Positions 1 through 10,019 of a stretch of 64,000 bases of DNA are shown piece by piece. Every line of letters begins with the position of its first letter. Position 1 is the first letter of the stretch. The notes under the pieces are model-generated. The model ran no database searches. It was not told where the DNA came from and saw only the letters and a program-made list of their open reading frames with translations. Source of the DNA: Azorinus chamasolen. Lineage: Eukaryota > Mollusca > Bivalvia > Cardiida > Solecurtidae. A program made the translations under genes and the position numbers. Location of the stretch: positions 30,027,932 to 30,091,931 of the forward strand of contig OY755240.1 in assembly GCA_963576725.1 (NCBI GenBank). Reading direction: 5' to 3'.

Positions 1-50
1 ACCATCCTCACATATAGTTGTTTCATATGTAGAAGTTTGAATGAAAACTC

Positions 51-612
51 ATCACCCATTTTCAGAATATATGTACTTCACAACAGCAAGTGTTAAGTGC
101 TTGTGTGGCGGCTGTAAAAAGTCGCCCGTACTTCATTCTCAGTGTTGTTATATTTTCTGGTCCTTCGGGATCATTAGTTTTCATGTTATTAGTTTTGAAA
201 ATTGAATACTGCTTAAGCCGGTGCTAGGGGACGTGAGTAGTGTTGCACTTTTAATTACTACTCATGAACAGATTCAATAAAACTGAATCTGCAATTTTCT
301 CTTTTTGCATTTGTTCTTTTGCTTTCGAAGTATCACCCATTTTCAGAATATATGTACTTCACAACAGCAGGTGTAAAGTGCTTGTGTGGCGGCTGTAAAA
401 AGTCGCCCGTACTTCATTCTCAGTGTTGTTATATTTTCTGGTCCTTCGGGATCATTAGTTTTCATGTTATTAGTTTTGAAAATTGAATACTGCTTAAGCC
501 GGTGCTAGGGGGCGTGAGTAGTGTTGCACTTTTAATTACTACTCATGAACAGATTCAATAAAACCAAATCTGCAATTTTCTCATTTTGCATTTGTTCTTT
601 TGCTTTCGAAGG
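51..612. repeat. Two tandem 281-bp units
   Basis: The phrase ATCACCCATTTTCAGAATAT begins at 51, 332 and 613, so the period is exactly 281 bp. Two full units and the start of a third are present. They differ at only a handful of bases, for example GTGTTAAGTG versus GTGTAAAGTG. The pair sits inside one unit of the ~180-bp block, so it is a later insertion or expansion. No ORF of note and no recognised function. Confidence 0.85.
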
Positions 613-868
613 ATCACCCATTTTCAGAATATTCTTACATAGTATAGGAGGAGTTAGCTGCACAAGGTTTATTCGCTATTACTCTATATAAGGAAAAACT
701 CCAAAGGGTCATAACTTCTGTCAAAATTGTTGCAGCCAAAATTCCAAACCACATGACCATCCTCACACATAGCTGGTTCGTATGTAAAAGTTTGAAGTAA
801 ATCCCTCAAATCGTGTAGAAGGAGTTAGCTGCACAAGATGTTTTCGCTATATATTCTATATAAGGAAC

Positions 869-1953
869 AAGAGCAACAGTGGGCACAATATACGCCCGTC
901 GAGGTCTTGTTCAACATAAATTGGGGTTAACGTTTTTGCTAAACTCAAATTCTAAGTCCAATTTTGCGACCAAGTTTCAAGGTTGTAAATAGTCATACTT
1001 TAACAAAAAACCTTGACCAAAAATTCTGAATTAAAAAGTGCCATAATTGTGTCTAAATGCTTGACAGAGTTACATTGTATTTACTCTTGCCTACAGATGA
1101 AGTTTCTGATGGTGAACAAATGTTTCAAGTTTAAAAGCTTTATCTGAAAGGGTTATGTAAATAAGTGGACTTCAACCAAAACCTTAACCAAAAATGCCAA
1201 GCTAAAAAGCGTCATAATTATGTCAAAATGTTAGACAGAGTTATGTACTCTTGTCTACAGATGAAGTTCCTGATGGTGAACAAGGTTTCCAAGTTTAAAA
1301 GCTTAATCTGAAAGGGTTATGTAAATAAATGGACTTTAACAAAGCCTTAACCAAACATTCTAAATTAAGAAGGGGCATAATTGTGTCAAAATGCTTGACA
1401 GAGTTATGTACTCTTGTCTACAGGTGAAGCTTGTGATGGTGAAAAAGTGTTCCAAGTTTAAAAGCTTTATCTCGAAGGGTTATGTAAATAAATGGACTTT
1501 AACAAAGCCTTAACCAAAAATTCTAAGTTAAAAAGGGGCATAATTCGGTCAAAATGCTTGACAGAGTTATTTACTCTTGCCTACAGGTGAAGGTTGTGAC
1601 GGTGAACAAGTGTTCCAAGTTTCAAAGCTTTATCACAAAGTGTTATATAAATAAGTGGACTTGTTCCACATAAATTGAGGTTAACATTTTTGCTTAACGC
1701 AAATGCTAAACGCAAATTCTAAGGTTGAGGTTAACATTTTTGCTAAACACAAATTCTAAGTCCAATTGTGTGACCTTGACCTTGGATAAACAAACCGGGA
1801 CTTGGCAGGCTACTGTAGCATGTCTAGATAAACATTGTGTTAAAATTTGAGAAGGATCCACCAAGCGGAACTTGAGTTAGAGATGTTACAGACGGACGGA
1901 CGGACGGACAGCGCCATTCCATAATACGTCCCGTTTTTTGAAACGGGCGTATA
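869..1953. mobile_element. TIR element with internal ~150-bp tandem repeats
   Basis: The element begins near TATACGCCCGT (889) and ends with the inverse ACGGGCGTATA (1953). Internally there are about four degenerate repeats with phrases such as CTTGACAGAGTTATGTACTC and GGTTATGTAAATAA. A (GACG)n run and GCGCCATTCCATAATACG lie just inside the right end. The flank resumes the surrounding ~180-bp repeat (AAAAACTACAAAGG), so it is an insertion. A truncated inverted copy lies at 7538-7990. No transposase is visible, so the superfamily is unassigned. Confidence 0.65.
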
Positions 1954-2543
1954 AAAACTACAAAGGCCCATAACTTCTGCCACAATTGTTGCAGCCAAAA
2001 TTCCAAACCACATGACCATCCTCACATATAGCTGATTCATGTGTAAAAGTTTGAAGAAAATCCATAAAATAGTGCAGGAGGAGTTAGCTGCACAAGGTTT
2101 TTTCGCTATATATTCTATACAAGGAAAATAGTGTTGGAGCATAAGATTTTTTCGCTATATATTCTATACAAGGAAAATAGTGTTGGAGGAGTTAGCTGCA
2201 CAAGATTTTTTCGCTATAAGGAAAAACTACAAAAGGTCATAACTTCTGTCAAATTGTTGCAGCCATAATTTCAAACCACATGACCATCCTCACATATAGC
2301 TGGTTCATGAGTAAAAGTTTGAAGTAAATCCCTCAAATAGTGTAGGAGGAGTAAGCTGAACAAGATTTTTTCGCTATATTTTCTATATAAGGAAAAACTA
2401 CAAAGGGCCATAACTTCTGCCAAAATTGTTGCAGCCAAAATTCCAAACCACATGACCATCCTCACATATAGCTGGTTCATATGTAAAAGTTTGAAGGAAA
2501 TCCCTCTACCAGTGTAGGAGGAGTTAGCTGTAAAAGAATTTTA

Positions 2544-2576
<33 letters not shown>

Positions 2577-2625
2577 AAGCACAACATCAATATGTTTCCC
2601 TCCCCTAAAGGGGGAGGCATAATTG

Positions 2626-2848
2626 TACCATAGTGACAAATGTCTTCTCGTTTGGATACCTACTCATTATTAACTCCTTTCGTGTAAGAAATAATAATAT
2701 CATAAATATTAGATTATTCTTTAACCCTTTCCCTCGTATAAATGTGTTTTCACGCATTTGCAAACAGAGTAGACCCAGATCAGACGGATCCTATAGAATC
2801 CGTCAGATCAGAGTATGCTCTGTTTGCTAATGTAATTTGAAATACCTT
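2626..2848 (+). mobile_element. MITE family A fragment with central hairpin
   Basis: TTAACCCTTTCCCTCGTATA near 2722 is the typical A left end. A hairpin follows at about 2758-2828, with arms AAACAGAGTAGACCCAGATC and AGATCAGAGTATGCTCTGTTT. The right half of the element is missing: the sequence switches to the reverse-transcriptase fragment at about 2850. Confidence 0.75.
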
Positions 2849-2851
2849 TAG

Positions 2852-3670
2852 TTTTACTTATTTAAACCCATGGGTACAAATTGTGCCCCTCTTGTTGCAG
2901 ATTTGTTTTTGTATTGCTACGAGAGGGATTTTATGCTTAGCTTAAAACCTGATACACAGACCGATATTGTTAATGCTTTTAATAAAAATTCAAGGTATTT
3001 AGACGATATTTTGAATTTAGATAATCCTTATTTTGATGCTATGGTTTCTTCAATCTACCCAAAAGAACTGTCTTTAAACAAAGCTAATCAATCTGACATT
3101 AATGCTTCATTTTTAGATTTGAATCTTTCAATTACAAATGATAAAGTTTCGTCCAAAGTATGCGATAAAAGAGAAGATTTTAATTTTAAAATTGTTAATT
3201 ATCCTTTTCTAGATGGGGATGTGCCACGTTCTACATCTTATGGGGTTTATATTTCTCAACTTATTAGGTTTGCCCGAGCCTGTTCTTTGCTTGAAGATTT
3301 TAACAGACGTAATTTAGTTATAACTGATAAACTTCTTAAGCAAGGTTACAGATATCACAAACTTCGGAAAACCTTTTCTAAATTTTATTATCGAAATTTA
3401 CCTCTCATTAGTAAATATAATTGCAATCTACGGACGTTACTGCGACAAGGCATTTCTCAACCAGAATTTTATGGGGATGTTATCTACAAACTTAGGAAAA
3501 TTCGGGGTCATATCCATTTTCATGATTTGTTTATTAAACGCATTAAAACATTTAAAAAGAAAGGTTATGATCCTATTATATTGCAACACACTGCATGTTT
3601 GGTTATCGACCCTTTTACAGTCGGTAGCTACGCTTCCCTCTTTGCTTGCGCGATGACAGGCCGAGGGTAG
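2852..3670 (+). pseudogene. 5'-truncated reverse transcriptase (retroelement remnant)
   Basis: The open frame runs from just after an in-frame stop (2849-2851) to the TAG ending at 3670. ATG at 2870 gives 266 residues. The N-terminal MGTNCAPLVADLFL aligns with the RT palm motif that precedes the active site. RYLDDIL near residue 42 is the YxDD-type catalytic box. FLDLNLSI and the later segments YPFLDGDVPRSTSYGV and YHKLRKTFSKFYYR match a widespread animal retroelement family that I recognise as Penelope-like or related. RT fingers motifs 1-3 are absent and no GIY-YIG endonuclease is seen downstream, so this is a truncated copy. The clade is an inference. Confidence 0.7.
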
Positions 3671-4275
3671 TACTCTATGATGGTATACTCTTAAACTTGG
3701 ATACAGGAGGAGCTTACCAGACTCATGTATTACTTTTTCCCTGTCGTGCCCTTAACGGCTTACCTGCAGGTGCTCTGACTTCAGCAAATTCATTGAGTAC
3801 ATATTTGACGGATTGTCACAGTTATTATGCTATGTTTTACATGTTGTCCTGTGTTCACCGTCGTCTATGTTGTGGGTAAGTCCAGCGGGGATACCTTTAT
3901 TTACAATATTTGTAAAGCTAGGGTGACTTTGAGAGAAGTGTGAGGTTAGGACGTCCGTAAACCGGTTTAAACCCCCAGTGGTGTTTTTGCTGCTGACCGT
4001 GCCAAGGCGGTACTCTCTTTGTCACCCTTCCTTTTGTTTGCCTTGCGTCTTTGTGTTTGTTGTTTGTTCATGTTGTGGAACGTTTGTCCCTGTTTCTTGT
4101 GTGTATTTTGGTGTTTTCTGTGTTCATTTCGTGTGTGTGTGTGTGCGTTTGGCTGTGTGGTTGTGTGTGTGTGTGTCATGCTGTCTATCGGTGTTTTGGT
4201 GGTGGTTGCGTCTTGCATGTGGCTTTGCCTGCTTGACTTTACTACTTTTCCATTTACTACTTTCCATTAATACCC
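3671..4275 (+). mobile_element. 3' tail of the reverse-transcriptase element
   Basis: This non-coding stretch follows the RT stop and ends in a GT-rich run (GTGTGTGTGTGTGCG, about 4132-4180). Its segment 3890-4080 is repeated at 30728-30910 without any RT, which marks it as a conserved tail module. The ORFs on both strands here come from low-complexity GT/TTG sequence and are not credible genes. Confidence 0.6.
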
Positions 4276-5760
4276 CCGCTCAGCTGCCTTGATCGCGAAT
4301 AATGACCTAGTTTTTGACTCCATGTGACCATTTTTCGATATTGTCCGAGATTTTATCAAAACAATCATTCTAAGTTTCATGAGGTCACACTCTAGAGGTC
4401 ACATTTTCAGCCCAATATTCATGAAACTTTTATCAGAATGATTGTTTGATAGAATCTAGGATGAGTTTTAAAGTGGGTCACACGGGGTCAAAGACTAGGC
4501 ACTAGGCCAAACAGTAGAAATACCCTGTGAACACTCTAGTGGTCACATTCTTAGTCCAATCTTAATGAAATTTATTCAAAATGTTTGTATTGATAGTATC
4601 TTAGACGAGTTTGAAAGTGGGTCATGTGTAGTCGAAATCTAGGCCACTAGGTCAAATAGTAGAAAATCCTTATGAACACTCTAGATGTCACATTTCTTGT
4701 CCGATCTTCATGAAACTTTGTCGGAATTACTGTCTTGATAAAATATTGGATGTCTTTGAAAATGGGTCACGTGGGGTCAAAAACTAGGTCAAATGGTAGA
4801 AAAATCTTGTTAACACACCAGATCACATTTTTAGCCTAGTCTTCATGAAACTTAGTCAGAATAATTGTCCTGATAAAATCTTGAAAGTGTTTGAAAGTGG
4901 GTTAAGTTGGGCCAAAAAGTATTTCACTAGGCCATATCTTAGAAAAATCTTAACACTCCGTCTGTCACATTTGTAGCCTATTTTTCCTCAAACTTGCTCA
5001 GAATGTTTGTCTTGATAATATCAAGGTTTAGTTTGATCATGGTCGGGGATGGGATAAAAATAAGTACATGTAGGTCACTAGGTCAAATTTTAGAAAAATC
5101 ACTCTAGGGGTCACATTTTAGTCCAATCCTCATTGGTCAGAATGATTGTCTTGATAAAATCAATATTCTGAACCTTTGAAAATCTTGTTCTCCAGAACCA
5201 CTGCTCGTGATCCACTATCAATATTGTTCCCTTAGGTCAATATTGGCCCCATCCTGGGACTACCCAGCTATAATCTTAAATCTATGGTAATCAGGTGAGC
5301 CATTAATGGCCATCTTGGCACTCTTGTTCTGGGAGTTATGTCCCGTTGAACTTAGAAATCACTAGTTAATAGTGAAGGAAAACCCGGTTTGATGTCATGT
5401 CGACATTTCTTGTTCTACTATTTGACTTAGTGACCTAGTTTTTCACCCTACATTACCCACTTTCGAACTCTTCCGAGATTTAATTAAAACCATCATTCTG
5501 GCCACATTTCATGAAGATTGGGCTGAAAATGTGACATTGAGTGTTAACAAGAATGAAGATGTTCCTATTATTTGACCTAGTGATCTGGGTTTTGACCCCA
5601 CGAGACACACTTTTATCAAGATAATCACTCTAAGTTTCGTGAAGAGTATACTAAACTTGTGACCACTAGATTGCTGACTGTGCCAGGTTGTGCAACAGAC
5701 AAACAGACCAGTCGACCGACACATTGACTCCTATATACCCCCTCTCAAACTTTGTTTGTG
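4276..5760. repeat. Degenerate ~130-150-bp tandem repeats, partly inverted
   Basis: Recurring phrases include TTCATGAAACTT..GTCAGAAT, CTTGATAAAATCTTG, GAAAGTGGGTCA and GTCACTAGGTCAAA. They appear in one orientation from about 4330 to 5180 and in the opposite orientation from about 5395 to 5745. The units are poorly conserved and frames are broken. This resembles a repeat type common in bivalve genomes (from memory). No gene is supported. Confidence 0.7.
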
Positions 5761-5879
5761 GGGATATAATGACTAATGACTGTAATGTTCTACTTGCCAT
5801 ATTTCATTGTAACTATTTTTCCATGAGTATTAAGTAGGTATTGAAATTTGGAATTAACGTAGAACAGGGAAAGGGTTAA
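5761..5879 (+). mobile_element. MITE family A, right half only
   Basis: CATATTTCATTGTAACTATT, AGTAGGTATTGAAATTTGG and the end GAACAGGGAAAGGGTTAA match the right half of intact copies such as 59930-60174. The central hairpin and left half are missing. Confidence 0.7.
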
Positions 5880-6057
5880 AATGTCATATTAACTTTTGGC
5901 CATGGCAGTAACTGTAGAATCATATCTATATTATACCATAGGCAAACAGAGTAGACCCAGATCAGACGGCTCCTATAAGAGCTACTGTATCCGATCTGGG
6001 TCTACTCTGCTTGCAAAGGCGTAGGATGGTGTACAGGTATTTATGGAGGAAAGGGTT
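5876..6057 (-). mobile_element. TTAA-type MITE with hairpin
   Basis: It shares TTAA (5876-5879) with the preceding element. It contains TTTTGGCCATGGCAGTAACT and a hairpin at about 5943-6017 with arms AGTAGACCCAGATCAGACGG and CCGATCTGGGTCTACTCTGC. It ends in TTTATGGAGGAAAGGGTTA. Confidence 0.7.
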
Positions 6058-6330
6058 ATTCGCAACTCTTTACCTCATAGAAAAACTTTTCCACACCTTT
6101 GCAGAATTGACCCAGATCAGACGGCTCCTGTAGGAACGGCCCAATTAGGGTATGCTCTGTTTGCTTTAAATTGATTATGAAATTATAACACATGTATATC
6201 TGACTAGTTTCTATCAATAACAAACATTCCTGTGTACAATATGCCATTATAAAAATTCAGCTAATAAAAATATTCATAAAATATTTATATCTTACATGAA
6301 TATTCAACAGGAAAATGGTTCAGCTTTACA
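6058..6330 (+). mobile_element. Diverged TTAA-type MITE with hairpin
   Basis: Left end ACTCTTTACCTCATAG, then a hairpin near 6100-6166 (GACCCAGATCAGACGGCTCC with a decayed right arm ending GCTCTGTTTGC). AT-rich right half with CATGAATATTCAACAGG near 6295. No coding signal. Confidence 0.55.
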
Positions 6331-6510
6331 AACCGATGGAGAGTCAAGATTGGTTGTCCTTATATTTAGGGTAGATAGGGGAATGATAAAAAAAATTATT
6401 TGAAATTTATTCGAATAAATCATAACCGTAGACATAGATATATGAGATAACAAATTATGAAATACTGACATAACACATTTGTGTCAAAAAGGTGGACGTA
6501 CTTGGTACGA

Positions 6511-6723
6511 CATGTCGCATACAGTGGGGTAGCTTTGGCCAGCATGTCGCACACACTGGGGTAGCTTTGGCCACGCATGTCACATACACTAGGGTAGCTT
6601 TGGCCACACATGTCACATACACTAGGGTAGCTTTGGCCGCACATGTCACATACACTAAGGTAGCGTTGGCCATACATGTCACATATACTAGGGAAGCTTT
6701 GGCCATACATGTCACATATACTG
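6511..6723. repeat. 33-bp minisatellite, open in frame on both strands
   Basis: About 6.5 copies of a 33-bp unit (core CACTAGGGTAGCTTTGGCC followed by ACACATGTCACATA). Because 33 is a multiple of 3, both strands stay open (117 codons on minus, 86 on plus), giving an 11-residue repeat such as SYPSVCDMCGQ. I see no signal peptide, splice context or homology, so coding is unlikely. Confidence 0.85.
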
Positions 6724-6829
6724 GCACTGTCATTCTTCACTATCACTATTAGTAAGAATGTAAACCACTTCACAAAACATATAAACCTTCACAAAAAATG
6801 AAGAATGAAATATGTTGTCTACATCACAG

Positions 6830-6984
6830 TTAGTGTCGTTAAAATCCCCTGCAAGTCCAACTCCCATCACAGACAACACGTCTGTCATAAGTGGTGCCTA
6901 CCACTCATCTGATAAGTATCTGCTATCTCGCATCCCTGCAATGTCGGGTTCACATTTTGATGAAGCAGAAATGCAATTATATTG
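6830..6984 (+). other. Candidate internal coding exon, unknown gene
   Basis: This segment is open in frame, lies between ACATCACAG (acceptor-like) and TATTG|GTACAT (donor-like), and has a less AT-rich, Ser/Pro-containing composition (for example KSPASPTPITDNTSV) unlike its surroundings. It is 155 nt long. I recognise no domain. The polypyrimidine tract is weak and no partner exon was identified, so it may be chance. Confidence 0.25.
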
Positions 6985-7035
6985 GTACATGTATCATATT
7001 ATGAATCATAGTGTCCCTTCAATTCTGTGAGTACC

Positions 7036-7452
7036 TAATTAACCGTAACCACTTCCGTGTTCTATATTTAGTTCAATTTTAAATACCTACTGAATATTCA
7101 AGGACAAAACAGTTATAATGAAATATTAAAGGTGTAACGTTGTAGCCATTTTAGAAACTAATAAAGAAGCAGATCTATCAAATTCCATAAGCAAACGGAG
7201 CAAACCCTGGGTCCATGCTTATAAAGCTTTTAGTTGAGTCTGAGTTTCGTTCTCAGGCTTTTGATTGGTCAGATTTGAGTTCTCAAGCTTTTGATTGGTC
7301 AGATTTGAGCCAAAGGCTCAAATCTGACCAATCAAAAGCTTGAGAACGATCTCAGTTTCAACTAAAAGCTTTATAAGCATGGACCCTGGTCTGATCTGGG
7401 TCTACTCTATTTGCAATTGTGTGAAAATGCGTTTATATGAAGGAAAGGGCAA
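7036..7452 (-). mobile_element. MITE family A (inverted) carrying a foldback insertion
   Basis: Reverse-orientation A: CTACTGAATATTCAAGGAC, TTGTAGCCATTTTAGAAA, then the hairpin left arm GCAAACGGAGCAAACCCT. After the foldback element it resumes with CTGATCTGGGTCTACTC and ends GTTTATATGAAGGAAAGGG. The hairpin apex has been replaced by the foldback element at 7208-7386. Confidence 0.7.
7208..7386. mobile_element. ~180-bp foldback element, copy 1
   Basis: Near-perfect inverted repeat. Left GGTCCATGCTTATAAAGC and right GCTTTATAAGCATGGACC are terminal, and CAAATCTGACCAATCAAAAG is the inverse of CTTTTGATTGGTCAGATTTG near the centre. The left arm has an extra tandem copy of the inner ~30 bp. A second copy is at 60358-60536. 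Confidence 0.85.
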
Positions 7453-7537
7453 AGTATTCGGACTGACAAACATAGGCAAATACAATAAACCCCCTCTAAA
7501 CCTGAATTCTAGTAGAGAAGAATTAAGATACTATTTA

Positions 7538-7990
7538 TACGCCCGTTTGAAAAAAGGGACATTATGGAATGGCGCTGTCTGTCCATCTGTCTGTAACATC
7601 TCCAACTCAAGTTTTGCTTATTGGATCCTTCTCAAATTTAACCACGATGTTTGTCTGGATATGCTACAGTAGCATGCCCAGTCCCGATACGTATATCCAA
7701 GGTCAAGGTCGCACAATTGGACTTAGAATGTGCGTTAAGCATTTGCGTTAAGCAAATGTCAAGTTCACCAAATTGGACTTAAAATTTGCGTTTAGCATTT
7801 GCGTTAAACAAATATGTTGACCTCAATTTATGTTGCAAGTCAACTTATTTACATAACCCTTTCATATAAATCTTTGAAACTAGGAGCACTTGTTCACCAT
7901 CACAAGATTCACCTGTAGGCAAGAGAACATAACTCTGTCAAGCATTTTGACAGAATTATTACCCTTTATAGCTCACCTGGCACAAATAGC
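7538..7990 (-). mobile_element. Truncated inverted copy of the 869-1953 element
   Basis: It begins TATACGCCCGTTTG and contains CATTATGGAATGGCGCTGTC, the reverse complement of the right end at 1910-1953. TTATTTACATAACCCTTTCA and CTGTCAAGCATTTTGACAG continue the internal repeats. It breaks off near 7960-7990 into another repeat. Confidence 0.7.
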
Positions 7991-8560
7991 CAAGGTGAGC
8001 TAAACTCCTAAACTACTAGCTGGATTTATACCAAACCTGATAGGAATGTTCCTTGTTTTACATAGGATTCAATAGAGTAAAACCCTTTAAAAAATCTTCT
8101 TGTCTTAAAAGCTTAGAGCTGTGATACTTGGTATGAAAGCATCATATATTTGGTATGTAGCATGATCTAATGGTCCTGTACAAAATTGTTCAAATTATAG
8201 GAAAATCTTTAAAAGTCTTCTCTGAAACTGTATGGCATAGACCTTTGATATTTGGTATGTAGCATTATCTAATGGTCCTCTACAGAGATTGTTTAAATTA
8301 TGACCACCGGGCCAAAAATGGCCCCGTCCTGGGGCTTAACAGTTTTTTGAAAAGTCTTCTTGTCAAAAACCACATGTCCTAGAGCTTAGATCTTTGGTGT
8401 ATAGATTTACAATGTACTTAGTATACCTCTATGAAGTGTGTTGATATTATAGTTTCGAGTTAAAAATTGGCCCTTCCCTGTGGGTTATACTTTGAAACAG
8501 GACTTCTTTTTACATCAGAAACTACATTTATAGGTTTCCCCTTAGACAGAAGTCACAGCC
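7962..8560. repeat. Degenerate repeat block starting with a short hairpin
   Basis: AGCTCACCTGGC...AAGGTGAGCT (7970-8002) is a short inverted repeat. It is followed by loosely repeating units (TTGGTATGTAGCATTATCTA, AATGGTCCTGTACA, AAAATCTTTAAAAGTCTTCT). Frames are broken and there is no gene. Confidence 0.5.
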
Positions 8561-9141
8561 AGCTGCAAGCTGGGCAGTGGGTGTTGTGTCATTGACCCCT
8601 AACCTAACAAAAACACTTTCATACAAAAAAAACCTTGATATTTTCACCCAAATAAACGCTATATTAACCCCTTTTATTACATAGCCTCCCTTGTATTGGA
8701 GTTCATATTGCTATCAAATATTTCTCTATATTACACTGGTTTAATATAAGCTGTAACGTCATATAGAAACACCATGACGTCATGTAGAAATATACATGTA
8801 GGACAGGTCAAAAACAACATTTTTAGTCGAAATGACAGACGCTCGATTAATAACATTTTCCAAGACTTGTTTAATATCAATTTGTACAAAATGATTGCTC
8901 GCAACATATCCTATACGTATGTGGAAAATGAGTATACTGACATTTGCAAACAGTGTAGATTCGAATCACAGGGCTCCTAGTAGAGACATCTGATCAGAAT
9001 CGGCACTGTTAGGCATTCAAACTCCTAAATAAGTTAGGCCTTCCATACTGAATGGATTTTATGGACTGGTTAAACATAGATGAACCATTCCAGTTTGAAA
9101 AGACTACTCCAACTTTCATCTCATTTATTTCTAAATATATA
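8561..9141. other. No gene seen; one decayed hairpin
   Basis: AT-rich sequence without convincing coding signal. GCAAACAGTGTAGATTCGAA at 8945 and CATCTGATCAGAATCGGCAC near 8990 are a decayed central hairpin of the family shared by many elements in the window. Confidence 0.5.
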
Positions 9142-9304
9142 TTAACCCTTCTCTTGGTGAATTTTAAAATACATTTCTCCTTCTTTACCCATGTCCTGTT
9201 ATATAATTACACATATCTTCACTGTGTACACGTATTTCGCTGTGCAATCACTGCTGTGGAGTGCATTGTAGGTATATTGACGTGAATAACAAGCGAAGAG
9301 TTAA
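9142..9304 (+). mobile_element. MITE family G lacking the hairpin module
   Basis: TTAACCCTTCTCTTGGTGAA to ATTGACGTGAATAACAAGCG, ending in TTAA (9301-9304). Compared with intact G at 12592-12841 the two flanks are joined directly (GGAGTGCATTG|TAGGTATATTG), so the ~90-bp hairpin block is missing and the rest is retained. Confidence 0.8.
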
Positions 9305-9522
9305 CACATTCTCTCCTAATGATGCCTTTTGTCGCCTCTGTAAAAGTCACTTTTGAAACCATCGTGATAAATAAAGCATTTGCTCCACAAATGCTCTATT
9401 TATCACAATGGTTTCAAAACTACCCCTTTCTAAAATGTTCCTTATTTAAATTAAATGCTCCTTTTCTGTAGATTTATCCAAAGAGGTTGGGTCTAAATAT
9501 GGTCTAGGAGAGAATGAGTTAA
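9301..9522 (-). mobile_element. MITE family F, abutting its neighbours
   Basis: TTAA at 9301 and 9519. The hairpin arms TGATAAATAAAGCATTTGCT and AAATGCTCTATTTATCACAA carry a shortened apex. AATGCTCCTTTTCTGTAGA and GGTTGGGTCTAAATATGG match other F copies. It shares its TTAA with family G on the left and family J on the right, so three elements lie end to end. Confidence 0.75.
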
Positions 9523-9757
9523 CCCTTTACTCCATAAACATGCTTTCCTGTGCAAACACAGTAGACCCAGATCAAAAGGTTCCTGTAGGAGCCATCTGGT
9601 CAGGATCTGCTCTGTTTGTGAATGATATAATATAGCTCTGATTCTGCCGTTTCTGCCATGGTAAAAATCCCTGTCCATGTTCTATTTTAGCAATTAATCT
9701 AATTAGTATTCATGCTGTCATCATTTTCACATGAATATTCATAGAGTAAAAGGTTTA
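9519..9757 (+). mobile_element. MITE family J
   Basis: TTAACCCTTTACTCCATAAA at the left; hairpin with GTAGACCCAGATCAAAAGG and CTGGTCAGGATCTGCTCTG; right part TCTGCCATGGTAAAAATCC and ATGAATATTCATAGAGTAAAAGG. The right terminus is slightly decayed. Confidence 0.7.
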
Positions 9758-9778
9758 CTATCTTACATGAATATTGAA

Positions 9779-10018
9779 CATTTAACCCTTTACTCCATGA
9801 ATACGCCTTTCTACGCCTTTGCAAACAGAGTAGACCTAGATCAGACGGCTTTACTCCATGACTACGCCTTTCTACGCCTTTGCAAACAGAGTAGACCTAG
9901 ATCAGACAGTTTCTGCCTAGGCAAAAATTTCATGTTTTAATATACCATTTCAAAAATTAATCTGATTAACATTCATGATGTTGTTATTTCTTTCATGAAT
10001 ATTCATGGAGTAAAGGGT
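9779..10018 (+). mobile_element. MITE family J with internal 61-bp duplication
   Basis: TTTAACCCTTTACTCCATGA begins the element. The segment TTTACTCCATGAATACGCC through TAGACCTAGATCAGACGG occurs twice in tandem (about 9788-9848 and 9849-9909). The second hairpin arm is absent. The right end ATGAATATTCATGGAGTAAA is intact. Confidence 0.7.
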
Positions 10019-10019
10019 T

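Larger units (their letters stand above)
1..2625. repeat. Degenerate ~180-bp tandem repeat block, interrupted twice
   Basis: Units of about 180 bp recur at 1-50, 613-868 and 1954-2540. They share phrases such as CATAACTTCTGTCAAAATTG, CACATGACCATCCTCACATA and GGAGTTAGCTGCACAAG. The block ends with a (GACGGACG)-type run and a small hairpin (TCCCTCCCCTAAAGGGGGAGG) near 2600. The sequence is interrupted by a 281-bp tandem pair (51-612) and by a terminal-inverted-repeat element (869-1953). Short ORFs here are repeat artefacts. The architecture of internal tandem repeats plus a terminal hairpin resembles the element at 38386-39566. Confidence 0.7.

Noticed and set aside
51..612. Hammerhead-type ribozyme in the 281-bp tandem units (retrozyme-like)
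   Set aside because: Tandem 200-300-bp units prompted the idea, but I could not find the CTGATGA...GAAA core in either orientation.
3978..4292. 104-codon Cys/Val-rich plus-strand ORF
   Set aside because: Generated by GT/TTG low-complexity sequence in the retroelement tail.
6420..6773. 117-codon minus-strand ORF with 11-residue Cys-containing repeats
   Set aside because: By-product of a 33-bp minisatellite; the opposite strand is open too.
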